Shown here in pieces: positions 1-11,740 of a DNA stretch of 64,000 bases. A program made the position numbers and the translations under genes. The first letter of the stretch is position 1, and each line of letters begins with the position of its first letter. Under the pieces are notes generated by a model. That model did not search any database, was not told the origin of the DNA, and saw only the letters and a program-made list of their open reading frames with translations. This DNA is from Rhizophagus clarus (lineage: Eukaryota > Glomeromycota > Glomeromycetes > Glomerales > Glomeraceae), in contig BLAL01000044.1 of NCBI GenBank assembly GCA_015698045.1, positions 774,501 to 838,500 of the forward strand, written 5' to 3'.

Positions 1-99
1 TCGATTTGAAAGCTTGTGTAACATAAAATTATATAAAAATTACCCACTTTTTCCTTCCTTTATTTTGTAATTTTATCTTTTTTCTGGGTATACTCTTAG

Positions 100-775
100 T
101 AGTTCTTGTCCTTTTTTCTTTGATTTTTCCTATTTTTTGTCTTTCTTTCGACCTTTTCTTCGTTTATTCTTTTGTGCTTTAGGTGGGTGGGTAGGCATGT
201 TTGTATTCTTTTTTCTTTGTTTCTTTTTTTCGTTCTTCCCCTTTAGTTTCCCTTTTCCCTTGATGTTTCCTATTCCTTGTCCTTTCCCTTCGAACTTTCC
301 TTCGCGTGTTCTTTTCGTGTTTTAGGTGAGCATGTCCTTTCATTTTCCCTTTCGTTTCTTTTCGTTCCTTTTCCTTTTCCTTCCCTCTCGTTCCCTTTTC
401 TTTTTTTTCCTTTCGTTCCCCTTTCGTTCCCCTTTCGTTCCCTTTCGTTCCATCTTCTTTTCTCCTTTCGTTCCCCTTTCGTCCCATTTTCTTTTCCCCT
501 TTGTTCCCTTTCTTTCGATTTCTTTCGTTCAATTTCTTCCGTTCCTTTTTTTCGTTTCCTTTTTTTCCCCTTTCGTTTCCTTCCTTTTCCCTTTCTTTTT
601 CCCTTTCGAACCCTTTTCACCCATTCCGTTCCTTTTTCCTCTCCTTTTCATTCGCTTTGCTTCTTCCCTTTTGTTCCCTATTCTTTTCCCTTTCGTTCCC
701 TTTTCTCTTCCTTTCATTTCCTTTTCTTTTCCTTCTCGCCTTTCATTTCGCCTTAGTATCCCCTCCCTTTCCCTG
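100..775. repeat. Pyrimidine-rich degenerate tandem repeat (CCCTTTCGTTCC type)
   Basis: The plus strand is almost pure C/T over about 650 bp, built from degenerate 11-12 bp units such as CCCTTTCGTTCC, densest at 400-500. The purine complement could form triplex DNA, which is inference. Overlapping open frames on both strands are a by-product of the composition (Phe/Pro/Ser one way, Lys/Arg/Glu the other) and are not called as genes. A weaker pyrimidine stretch recurs at 2425-2560. Confidence 0.85.
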
Positions 776-2090
776 ATCAAGGTTGCTGCACCTCAACGTT
801 GGTGATCAGGTGGCAACAAGTTTTTTTTTTTAAAGACTTGGCTAAGTCAGCAACATCTCGTATCTAGAATTCGTCTCACTAATACTTTGCAGAAACCTGT
901 GATTTGTTATTATGCAGTTGAGTGGTCGTCATCAAACCGTAACGAGTTAGCATCGAGCATGTGATGATCATAATGTTATACTATCTCGTGAAACTATCGT
1001 AAACATGTCTTTTCGAAGTCGTAATATATTGGTAAATATCATTGAGAATTGGCTGAAAAAATCAATCCAAGATATTTTTTCGATATATTAAATATCAATT
1101 GATGATAAATTTAACAGTTCTTTTGTTAAATTGATTAATTTATTTTAAAAAAAAAAATACAAAAAGATAATCTTAATTAACGTACGATAGAATATAATTT
1201 AATATGATTATAATAAAAATGATCATTCAATAACATTTATCATTATTAAATAAAGTTAGTAAATATAATAGAAATGCTTGTTACAGGAAAAGTGATAATA
1301 AAAGCCTAACATATCTTTTTATTTTTTCTATACCAGTGAATTTGCAAAATATGTGGTATTGTACATTTAATTAAAATTATAAAGTCTACCAAACTCTCTT
1401 GCTAGTAGTGGTCTTGGGAGCTGATGCTGTAGTTTTACATTAGCATGCTTGCGATAAAGTCTGTTGATCGGCATCATTTGTGGATTCGTTATCTTTAACA
1501 GAATCCTTTCTCTTTCAACTTTATTTTTAGATGGAAGGTTTTAAGTTAGAGATTCTTGGTTACTTTTGAACTAATGAGAAATTAAAAATATAATATTTTT
1601 TTTTACAATAACAATCAATGACGAAAAGCTACTTGAAGGATCGCTGATTTCATCTTCATCAATAGGGATAAATTTGTCAATTTTTTTTTGGCTTCGGGTA
1701 GTATTAATAATGCTAAGAAGACCTTAGAATTGTAAGAAAAATTTTATAGAGAAAACTTTAAAGAGTCGTACATAAGAAAAAAATTTAAGTGAAAATTTAA
1801 AAAGTTATAAATTAAAAAATGATAATGCAAGCTTTCAAGATTGTAAGAAAAAAAATTGATCACAAAGTAAGAGATTATAAAGGAAAAAGATTAATTTTAA
1901 TAATAAACTTGGCTTATTTATCAACATGTAACAATAATGATTAGATTAATCAGAATAAGACAATTATATTTTTTCTTAACACGTAACGATTAGCATAATA
2001 GCTTACTATAAATAGTTGACAATAGTTTTTTTAACGAATTGTTTTTGTGATAAATTTATTACATTATTTAATTGAAAATATTAATCAAAA
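776..2090. other. AT-rich intergenic stretch, no gene seen
   Basis: No convincing coding frame. Around 885-900 lies ACTTTGCAGAAAC, found inverted near 5078-5092, so the intervening repeat-rich block might once have been one element; this rests on about 14 bases and is weak. Confidence 0.4.
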
Positions 2091-2099
2091 TATATTATT

Positions 2100-2390
2100 A
2101 TTTTTTTTTTTAATCGAAAATATATTTTTTTTTCAAACGGAAATTTTTTTTTTATCGAAAGTTAAATTTTATTTTATAATTAAATTTTAAAATATACTTA
2201 AGTGCAAATTTAATTTAAATTATGCACTTAGTAAATAGAAGGTTAAACTTTAAATTATACTTATGGTGTAAACTTAATTGAAAGTTATATTTTAAATTAC
2301 GCATTTAGTGCAGGAAGTTAAATTTAGTTATACTTTTAGTGTAAACTTTAAATCATAGTCTAATAGTATATTAATTGAGCATAACGTATC
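2100..2390. repeat. Degenerate AT-rich tandem repeat, about 60-70 bp period
   Basis: Motifs of the form 'cttttagtgtaaactt' and 'gaaagttaaattt' recur several times with drift (2205-2230, 2255-2290, 2300-2350), giving a diverged minisatellite just upstream of the intron-like cassette array. Confidence 0.5.
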
Positions 2391-2559
2391 ATGTAATTAG
2401 TTAAAAAAAGATATTTTTAAACTTTAACGAAACTTTCCCTTTCCTTTTTCTTCATCCTTCCCTTTTTCCTCATTCTTTCCTTTTTCACTTCCTTTTGATC
2501 TTCCCCTATCCTCTCTTTTCCTTCGTTTTTCTCTTCCCTTTTCTTTTCCCTCACCCTTT

Positions 2560-4600
2560 TGGCGGCTCTCCAGCTTCCTTGAATGTGAAATTTGGTAGAT
2601 CTTTTATTTTTTTCTTTTAACTTTATTTTAACGAATTTTATACAAATGTTTGCTTTTCTTTTGTTTTTTTTTTGGGACACTTTAACACATAAGATTTGGT
2701 AGAAAGGGTAATTTTTTTATTCTTGTCTATTTTTTTTCACTATATAAATTAGAGGAAGTATCTAATTACTCTTTGACGAAACGTTAGAATAATATTTCAT
2801 TTTCTCTTTTTTTAGGCAGTCTTTTTTTTTCAAGGTCATTGGACACGAGAGTTATAGTATATTTTTTTTCATTTCCTTAATCTTTCTATTTTAACGAAAT
2901 GGTAACCAATGACTTTGTTTTTTATTCTTTTAGATATCTTTTCAGCTCTTCTTGAATATGGATTTGGTATAGAAAGATTTTTTTAAGTATTCTTTTATTT
3001 CTTTAATTAAAGTTATAGTGGGTTTATTTTGGTTTAAAGATGGAATATTTACTAACATTTTGATATTTTCTTTCTTTTTTAGGTAGGTTATTTTCGAGTC
3101 TGGACTTTTTTTTACTTTAATATTTTAACGAACATTAATAATTCGTCTGTTCCTACTTTGGTTTTTGTCAACCAAAAATATCAGATAGAGAATAACAAAA
3201 AGTTTTGAAAAAAGGTTCGGAATCAGGTTCTTTAAAATCTTGGGAGAAAAAAAATATAGTTGATACTGATGGGGAATTAATAAGTAGGAATCAATATTTT
3301 TTTTGATACATTTCTGAAATGATTATTATTAACGTTTCATTATTTTTTTTTAAGCAACCTGTGAATATCATTATGGTTTTTAAAAAAAAAAAATCTTTTT
3401 TTTTAATGAATTGTTTATTAAACTTTTTATTTATTTCTTTTTATAGACAACCGATTCTTTGTTATCTTCGTACATGGATTTTGGCTCATCAACTCTTTGG
3501 GCACGAAAATTTGTTAAGTATAATGTTATTTTTATTTCTTTATTTCATCTTTCAAAAAACAGTTACTAATTTCTTTTCCTTTTTTTAGACAGTTTGTTTC
3601 TTGGCCTTGAATACGCAGAAAATTCGGTAGAAATATTCTCTTTTTTTAAACGCTGGATCTTTGGATGAATAAAAGCTTCAGTGAGTTTAAACTTTTTTTT
3701 TCTCTTTATTTTATTTTAACAAACTGTTTCTAACTGTTCATTTTTTTTCTTTATAAATGGCTTAGTTATTCAGGTACTGGACGTGTGAAAATTTAATAAG
3801 AGAAGGGATTTCTTTTAATATATTTCTTTTAATGAACTGTTACTAACAGTTCATTTTTCTTTTTTTTTAGGCGGGTTATCAATGAAATTTTTTTGGATTC
3901 GATCAAACTTCAATACCAGTTAAGTTTCGAAAAAAAATTTTAAAACTTTTATATACATATATATATGTATGTATATTAAAAATTATAAAACTTTTTTTAA
4001 TATTTTAATTGTTCTTTTTTGTAGGAAAATAAACTCTTATAAATTTCCCTTTTTTTTATAGAAATTGGCTCTGAAATTGGTTGGATACTAGTCTTTAATA
4101 GATAAGTTTTGAACTTTGTTTGGAAATCGAATTTTGAAAAAATACTTTTAACCTTTTTTTCTTTTTTTTAGGAAAATCAGCTCCATGTCTTTTACTTTTT
4201 GATAAACGTTAAGCGAAACTTTTCTTGATGGATAGTTTTTAACGAACATTACTAACTGTTCGTTTTCCTCTTTTTAAATGATTTTTCAAATTTCTTTAGT
4301 GAAATATTGGCAAGTAATCAGTTTTTAAAACATTTTTTTGGTTTAACAAATATTACTAAATGTTCATTTTTCCTTCTTTTAGGTGATTTTTTGACACAAG
4401 GTACCAATCAGAACTAAGATTGATATTAGGTTTTTCATGAATAATACTATCAGAAACCTTGGAAATAATTTCGTCAGAGAAAGGTTTCACAGCAACTTTT
4501 TGGTTCGTTTTCAACTGAACTGGCAAGTAAAAAATAAAATGGAATTTTTTTTAAGTTAATATTATACTAACTATTCATTTTATTTTAGGATACTTCATCT
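2560..4600 (+). repeat. Array of intron-acceptor-like cassettes (branch site, pyrimidine tract, TAG)
   Basis: A degenerate repeat of roughly 100-250 bp recurs many times. Each unit carries a short exon-like core (for example 'cttgaatatggatttggta' near 2953, similar text near 2579 and 3608), then a T-rich stretch, then a branch-site-like TACTAAC or CTAAC, a pyrimidine tract and an AG. TACTAAC-type sites are visible near 3050, 3840, 4250 and 4560, and related sites near 3732 and 4355. In two copies the branch site sits in a hairpin: arms at 3831-3841/3845-3855 and at 4241-4248/4257-4264. No open frame can be joined through the cores, so this is either a decayed multi-intron gene or a repeat that carries splice-like signals. 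Confidence 0.5.
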
Positions 4601-4639
4601 TAATTAGAGTTATAAAATTTGTTTACAATTTATTTGCAA

Positions 4640-4890
4640 CATTGAAAATAAAAATTATATTTAACTTTAAAATACATTTAATGTAACTTTAGTACATATT
4701 GAATACAATTATATGATACAGTAAATATAACTTTGCTATACATTAAATATAACTTAATATATTTTTACCATAAATTAAATATATCCTTAATATATTTTTA
4801 CCACACTTTAAATATAACTTTAATATACATAAAATATAACGTTAATATACATTGAATATAATGTTAATATAAATTCAACATAACTTTACT
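4640..4890. repeat. AT minisatellite, about 24-30 bp period
   Basis: Units like 'acattaaatataacttt' are repeated about nine times with small changes between 4665 and 4880 (variants 'acataaaatataacgtt', 'acattgaatataatgtt'). No coding signal. Confidence 0.7.
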
Positions 4891-5262
4891 AATCTTGATA
4901 CTATTTTTGTACGACCCAGTTAAATCAGGTGACGATCTCCTTAATATGCGTCAACTTTATATACACGATTCACTTAAACTTATCGTAAGGGCATGAAACC
5001 ATATCGTAACCAGATCTTGGTTACAAGGTTTACGATATAATTTCAACTTGGTCACAATGTGATTTCGACTTTAAAAGTTTCTGCAAAGTAGTAGTTGGTG
5101 ATTAAAATATTAGTATGGTATAAGAATTGGATAGTATAGGGATATTTAAAGCTTTAATTTTAAGAGAAGTTTAGATAAATACTTTTGGAAATAATTCGTA
5201 TTGCGTACAGTGCAAATGCATATCGTTATAATTTTTAGTTAATAACGCTTTGTTTTGACAAC

Positions 5263-5478
5263 TCATTCGTATTGACAAGAATTACCATCCCCAGCATTTG
5301 TTTTATTAATTCTTTTTGTTAATTTAATTATGTCATCAGTTCGGTTAGTTGATTTGGCCAGTTTTTGTTCGCATTCGATAAAATCAACGGGTCTCTCAAC
5401 GAGCTCGACCTTTAATAAATTCGGGAGTTTTCTTTCGACTTTCTTTAAACGAATTTTTTGAGTAAAAAATAGTTTTTA
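5263..5478 (-). CDS. Possible orphan coding exon, about 70 codons, no Met
   Basis: An open frame of about 70 codons on the minus strand ends in TGA (5263-5265). It begins just after an in-frame TAA and has no Met start, so it would be an internal or last exon or a gene fragment. Its composition is richer in CGA, CTC, GAG and GTC codons than the surrounding AT-rich DNA, which is why it stands out; a stretch reads LVERPVDFIECEQKLAK. I do not recognise a family. It may equally be a chance open stretch. Confidence 0.25.
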
Positions 5479-5814
5479 AGATAATATTATATTCTGCAGC
5501 CCGACAAAATGGAACATTAACAGAATTTTTTGCAATATTATACTCAAGAAAATAATTTAATATTTTGAGTAGCTTTTTTGTTTTAATTGTCTGACGACGT
5601 AGATAAGTAAGCGAGTCTTATTATTTCAGATAATAATGATGACTTTGTATTTATTATTATTTTCTTTAGCGTATTACGTATTTGAAAATTTGAAAAAATT
5701 AAATTGTTATGTTTATATCAAAGAATTTTCTGTTCCTCCGGAAATTCATGTTTTCTTTATAGAATTTCTCCTTTTTAATACGAGAACAGGCTTCAACAGT
5801 AGTATTATCCGAAT

Positions 5815-5996
5815 GTCCAGAAAATGTCTGTCTATCCAGAAAATGTCCGGAATATTGCAATATTCCGGACATTTTCTGGACATTTGACCCGAACCCTAAT
5901 GTCCGGAATATTGCAAAATTTGGGACATTTTCTAGATAGACAGACATTTTCTGAACATTTTCGATGACAATTTCCGGGCATTCTTTTTTTATAGGG
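5815..5996. mobile_element. GTCCGG-type palindromic element, truncated on the left
   Basis: The segment is packed with TGTCCGGAAAATGTCC-like words in both orientations. Positions 5835-5880 form a perfect palindrome with no loop. The right end (5983-5996) reads, on the minus strand, CCCTATAAAAAAAGAATG, matching the termini of the element at 10696-11349. A matching left terminus is absent, so this copy is truncated or rearranged. It has no coding capacity and would be a MITE-like element. Confidence 0.7.
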
Positions 5997-5999
5997 ATA

Positions 6000-7005
6000 T
6001 TTTGCATTTATATGAAGACATTTACCAATCAAATTTTCTATGGAACTTAGTATTAGAACTTATTCATATTTGTCAGAGTTCGGATATTTCATGTGTTGCT
6101 CAAAAGTCAAACCAATCAAAATAGACCGAAAATAAAAATTCGGTAAGTGTAACACAACTTTGTTCGCAGTATATTTGTTTATTTATTAAGTAATAAATTG
6201 TAAGTAGTATACATACTATCATAACTATCATATTATTTGTTAAATATTTAATCATTTTATTGTTGAAATTTTCCTGGAACATTTTTTAAATATTTTTTTT
6301 TATATTACTGTTTCTTCGCTTGTATATGATGTAATTACACAAGATATAGGCGTATCTTTCAATTTTTGCGGTATACAACAATCTAAAAGTAAATAGTGAA
6401 CGAAAAAATTTTTTTTTATTTGTTTTTTAATTGTCACGAAATTAAGAAAATGTGATATACATTATCGTTTCCTCTTTTGATACTAATCAAGATATTATTA
6501 TTGTTCTATAGTCTCTATTATTTTTCTATAAAAAAATAGAACATTCATAAATTCCTATATTTGGGTAGGTTGAAAAGGAGACTTGTTGGGGCAGATCGGC
6601 AACGTACAAGTCATGTGAATCGAATTATTTACAGGACGGAATTTAAATTTCCGATATTATTTATTATTTTATTTTGCAGAGATAGAATCTACAATCATCT
6701 TTTTTTTTAGTCATTTGAACAAAGGTGTGCGTAAATATCAGGTGAATATATTTATTACATAAACATAGTATAATCATTTAAAATTAGATGTTTAATAATT
6801 TCATGTACTTCATTTGTCGTTTCCTTTAAACTATATTATATGCTATCTTACAATTTGTTATTGTATAATCACTTCATCACTTCATTTTGTAATAAAAAAG
6901 AAAAAATTCTAAACTATTTGGCATATTCTTATTAAGAAACTTTGAATAATATAATTTTTTTTTTGGAAATCAGTACTAAAAATGGATTAGACAATGTTAC
7001 AAATT
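6000..7005. other. AT-rich intergenic stretch, nothing identified
   Basis: Only short chance frames; no RNA gene, repeat or splice-linked coding segment could be supported. Confidence 0.5.
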
Positions 7006-7510
7006 ACAAATCGTGATACCACAAATTTTTTAATTCCTCAACTGCGGAATACTTGTCATCTAATGAATTAAGCGCTTGAAGTTTTTTCTGGGATAGGTGG
7101 TCTGGTAAATTATATTTTATTTCTCCAAGATTAGGGTCTTAGGAATTCGATCCTTATTCAAATTATTGCAACTATTATTAAATGGACTTCTTTATTAAAT
7201 AGAAATTTTACTGATATTATCAAGTCGTCCTAATTTTATGTCATTTAATTTTAAAATCAGTTTATTATTCGATCAATCGATTATCATCGAAAAGTATGAA
7301 AAAATCTACGTCTCAATTAGTTATATCAAAATCAATTCCATAGATTTCCCTATTCAATATGTTTAAAATTAAAGAATTTGGTAATAATTTACATGTAACA
7401 TGAAACTTCGTTGCGGAGTCTTCTAAACTTCATAAAAAGAACTTGTAATCATAATTATCGTTCAAAAAAGTAGTAACTTGAAGATGATTTTGCAAAATTT
7501 TTGCTCCGTA
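7005..7510 (-). pseudogene. Decayed paralogue of the 16150-16683 ORF
   Basis: Read on the minus strand, 7280-7480 gives segments such as FHVTCKLLPNSLILNILN and REIYGIDFDI, which align with FYVTCKLLSYPLIVNLLN and KEIYGMDFDV of the ORF at 16150-16683. The frame is interrupted by stops. A further open stretch toward 7010 reads YNLPDHLSQKKLQALNSL. The family is unknown to me beyond being repeated in this window. Its decay contrasts with the intact 16150-16683 copy. Confidence 0.55.
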
Positions 7511-7759
7511 CGGGTCGGGTTTGAGGGGTGCTTGAATTGACCCGATATTCATGTAGTTCGACTCGAACATTCGGGTCGATCACCGAATAAACTCGAATCT
7601 TTTATTGATCGGCAAGACAATAGTAAATAATAATAATTAACAAATTACACAATTTATTTACCGCACGCTCATGTACAGTATATACTTAAAATTTTACAAA
7701 TTTTTAGTTATAACAACTTACAACTAACAATATTTTTATTTATTTAAATAGAATTGATC

Positions 7760-10405
7760 CTTTCATTCCCACCAGGATTTCAAACACATACGCGCACGAA
7801 TAATATGTGTTTTGAGACTGTACCTTTTTGTTGCTATAGGTCAGCTACCTCTGATATAGCATTCATAGCAAGATAATCTCTAGCAATCTTGGCTAAGTTG
7901 GATATGCCGCTTCATGAGTCTAGTAATATTATATAATTATGGTAATTTGACTAATTATTTAAAAATTATACAATTTATTATTAATATATACCCTCCGCCA
8001 GAGAAGAATATCTTGCATTTGTGGTGCTCTCATTTTCATGATTCTTTTTATTTTTGTTTAACAAAAGAGCTTTCAATATCATCAATATCCTCTAAATTTT
8101 CATCTGAAGTAATAGGTGCACAATTGGAAACTGCAGTTACATCCCAGATGATATAAAATATAATAAAATAACAATTAATAATATTAATATTTGTATATAC
8201 TACTAACTTCACGTATTTCTAATGCTCGTACTAACATATCATATGTCGAATTCCACTTGGTTCTTACGCCAAGGATAAGGTTGAGTTCTTTAAGACCGGC
8301 TGCTTCAGATTGACGGGCAAATTTCTCCTTACGTTGTGATGAAGATCGAACTTTAACTATAAGTTTATGAAGCTAAATATTATTAAATAATAGAAAATAA
8401 CATTAATATAATACAATAATCAAATATAATCAACTTATTCTAAATAATAAACTTACTTTTGGAATTACCTATTACGGGTTACAGTACCCCGGGTATCTTG
8501 CAAATTTCGGGGGTTTTGGCCTGCACCCGGGATACAATATACGGGTGGATGCTATACATGGGGGGTACAGGATTTTTAGGTATATGCCATGCATAATACC
8601 CGGGTTTGATTGGCCGGATCCAATAATATGAATTTTTTTTTGATAACCGGTTAGTTAATATTAAAGAAACGTACTAAACGTTTCTTTTATTTCTTATTTC
8701 TTTAGGTTGCCGGTCGCTCTTAGATGAACCCGGACTTGGAATGTGATGGTATAAAGTTAGGGGGGAGGGGATCTTTTTTAATGTTAAAAAAACGTACTAA
8801 CATTTCTTTATTTTTTTAATTCTTTAGATTGCTGTTCCGTTTTAGACAAACCCGGACTTGAAGGTATATATTATAGGAGGGTTTTGTCTAATTGATTCAA
8901 AAAAATGTATTTATAGTAAACTTTTCCTTTTTCTTATGTTATGATGTTGATTCTTGGATGTTGCAATACGGCGTGGATTTTTAGTTTTATTTATCGTTGA
9001 TTAGAATTTTGATAAAAACCTTCAATTAAAATAAAAGTGAATGATCAATGTTACGTAAGATATTATACGTTGTACCCGGGTATTTTACAAAAATTTAAGT
9101 TTAGAATTGAAATTCTCTATGTAAGGTACTCACATACTTTAAAATTCTGGCAAATTTTTTTTAGGGGGGTACTGTGCATGGGGGTACTGTGGCATACGGT
9201 ATTTCTCCAGCAGGTATAGCTTCTTCTATATTATCCAATATGAAATCTTCGATTTGGGCTTCACCTAGTTTGATTTGTTTTAAAATGACTTGTACAACTA
9301 TATTCATAATATGAGCAATACAACGACAATGAGAAATACAGCATCAAAAGAAATACTTACATTTTGACAAAATTTTCTATCATAAAAGTATCATTGTTTG
9401 AAGCGCTATCGCTTGTAATGGCAAAAATATGAAAATATTGAACGATTTCATAACTTTATTAATATGCTTATGTTAAACAAAATAAATGTATGGGAAATTT
9501 ACTCAATAAAAGTTACGGTCTTTAACAGGAAAAAAAAAATGGGAAGTTTGCTTTTTCTAAATTTCATATTCTCGGCATCTTTTTATAAAAGTATTACAAA
9601 GGTTTTCGCCAGAATGAGGTTCAGAAAGATTTATAAAATCAAGTAAAATGCCTCGAAGCACCCAATAATCTTTTGTGATCAAATGCATTGTAATGATTAA
9701 AAATCCATAACCATTTATAGATTTCCAGAAGTCGAGAACAAATGAAATTTAAAATATATTTTTTAATATATAAGTTATTTATTTCAAAAAAAAAAAATCA
9801 TTTTCATACATATTCATAAACTTGTCTGAAACAAACTTTTCCTTCTTCTCTTCTCATCTTTCCACATCTTTTTTTATTGTTGGAATCACTGCATCTGGAT
9901 CTAACACCTTCACTATATACCGAACATACTGATTTTCAGTAGTGCTAAGTGGCTCAATGACTATAATTAATAAGAGCAGTACGAAATTATGTTTGTGTAA
10001 ACTAAAATTATGAATAAAAGTAAAATAACTAAAAAGTATTGTATTTTAAACGTGTATAAAGAATTTAATTGTTTAAATTACTTGTTTTAGATGGAATTTC
10101 TGCTTGGCCTACAAATCTATCTAATATACATTGACCTTCTGGCTACTAAGAATTTTTTTTTTTGCTTTTGGATCTTTATCGGAATGATATTTCTCTAAAT
10201 GGAGCCAAAGATTGGTTGTATTAGAGTCCCCAAATTTTCGTAACCAAGCTTTTTACCTTTAGTTAATTATGAAATAATATAACTAGTCAATATTGAAGTA
10301 TATTCTCAATTAAGTATTATATTTTAATATTTTTTACTTGTGGCAGATCTCTCTCTTCAAAAAGATTTTTAACAAAAAGCTCACAAGTTCAATAGTCTCA
10401 GACAT
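7760..10405 (-). pseudogene. hAT transposase pseudogene
   Basis: Minus-strand fragments fall in the order expected for a hAT transposase: a possible first exon with Met at 10405 (MSETIELVSFLLKIFLKR); a BED-finger-like segment near 10190-10255 (NLWLHLEKYHSDKD); RNase H-like core pieces near 9600-9745 (FWKSINGYGFLIITMH) and 9360-9420 (ITSDSASNNDTF); RCIAHIMNIVVQVILKQ at 9280-9340; RTKWNSTYDMLVRALEIRE at 8210-8270; and the C-terminal dimerisation segment YPNLAKIARDYLAMNAIS near 7860-7895. The dimerisation frame then hits a stop. Donor and acceptor remnants suggest an intron near 8372-8455. The coding body is split by the 8482-9189 insertion and is not functional. Family assignment is from motif order, not a search. 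Confidence 0.75.
8482..9189. mobile_element. 708-bp inverted-repeat element inserted in the hAT gene
   Basis: The left end CAGTACCCCGGGTAT is mirrored by the right end GGGGGTACTG (9180-9189). The left flank is TA; the right flank is TG, so a TA duplication with one change is plausible. Removing the segment brings the hAT fragments on each side closer together in order. Inside lie two copies of a splice-acceptor-like cassette with a shared core ACCCGGACTTG (8729-8739 and 8849-8859) about 120 bp apart. There is no transposase frame, so it would be non-autonomous. Confidence 0.6.
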
Positions 10406-10695
10406 ATTTATTGGCAAAGTTTTATAGACCACAAACCATTAATAATAAAAAAAAACTTGTCTCATCTCATGGCTTATTTATGAAGAAAACGCGTTCATCC
10501 GGGTCACCAAGTTGATCCGGGTCAAAGCAATGGTATGACCCAAATCTGACGACGAGTCAGGTCACGCAATTATCATTCCTGATTCGATTTAAAAATTCAG
10601 GTCTGGTTAATCACCTTTTGTTATAATTAAGGATTTTGCTTCTGAATTTAAATACATATACATTTAGGCTTTTATTATTGCTTTGATTCATTTAA

Positions 10696-11349
10696 CCCTA
10701 TAAAAATAAATGTCCGGAAAATGTTATCAAAAATGTCTGGAAAATGTCCGGAATAAATCTGATATGTCCGGAAAATGTCCACTTTTTTGGTACATACCTG
10801 ACACACTTCTGATACTTAAAATTTTGACATGTCCTAACTTTGTCCAGAATTCGTCCAGTATTTGTTCGGTATAAAATTTTGGACAAATTCCAGACAGTTA
10901 AACCTGGACAAATTCTGGACATAGTAAAAAAAACCAGATAGACAAATTCCGGACATGAAAAAGTTCAAGACAAATTCTGGATACTATTTCCAAAAAAGGA
11001 TAAATTAATTTTGTAAAAAATGCAAAAAGCACAAAACTGACATTCAAAATCTTTTCTGTCATATTAATTAAAATTGCAGAGCAGGCAAAAATACTATATA
11101 TCTATATATCTATAATATAAAAATTTTGGGTTAAGGAATAATGATGATCATCTATCCATTGATCATCTTTTGTGGCAAAATTTTATTTCCAGACAATTTC
11201 AGGACAAATTGAAGTTCCTAATATCCCAAAAATGCAGTGTTTTTTGGAACAGTTTCCAGATACACAGTGTCCAGAATTTCCGGACAATTATTTAGATAAT
11301 TTTTCCAGACATTTTCTGGACATTATCCGGACACTCATTTTTTATAGGG
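10696..11349. mobile_element. 654-bp GTCCGG-type element with terminal inverted repeats
   Basis: The left end CCCTATAAAAATAAATGTCC and the right end, read inverted, CCCTATAAAAAATGAGTGTC form imperfect terminal inverted repeats. The subterminal regions carry many TGTCCGGAAAATGTCC or TCCAGACATTTTCTGGAC words in opposite orientations. No coding capacity. Flanks are TTTAA and TAATT, so a target duplication is not clear. The termini match the right end of the element at 5815-5996. Confidence 0.75.
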
Positions 11350-11740
11350 TAATTGTAGTTAAATTTATTAATTAGATACTAAAATAAATCTCGATAGCTG
11401 TCTTCTTAAGCTAGGAGAAACTCTATAGAATATATATATATGTATCATAATATTTCTATTGAAAAAAAATAATTTATGTATTTTATATATCACCAGGTTC
11501 CTTTCCATTGTGATTAACAATGAATTTACCATCAATAATTTCAGCAACAGGCAATCAAAACAATTTAAATACTTTCTCAAGGAGCTGTAAATTCGTAACA
11601 ATATTTATCGGTGTAATCTAATATGAACATCTCTTAAATACTTACAGTACATTGGATTTCAATAAGCGTATAAATTTAAAAAGTTTAATAAATTCAGAAA
11701 ATGATACATTTCTTATTTAATAAAGAATTTTACACATATA
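11350..11740. other. AT-rich intergenic stretch, nothing identified
   Basis: No supported feature between the GTCCGG-type element and the Tc1 element; the minus-strand open frame at 11368-11601 is AT-driven and shows no recognisable pattern. Confidence 0.4.

Larger units (their letters stand above)
7505..10620 (-). mobile_element. Decayed hAT-superfamily transposon (putative extent)
   Basis: The limits are inferred. GACCCG/CGGGTC-rich text lies at 7508-7600 and again at 10497-10560, which resembles the subterminal repeats of hAT elements, and the hAT transposase remnant lies between. Exact terminal inverted repeats and an 8-bp target duplication were not identified. The element is interrupted by the inverted-repeat element at 8482-9189. 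Confidence 0.45.

Noticed and set aside
137..805. Overlapping open frames on both strands
   Set aside because: They come from the pyrimidine-rich repeat: residues are nearly all Phe/Pro/Ser or Lys/Arg/Glu, with no protein-like pattern.
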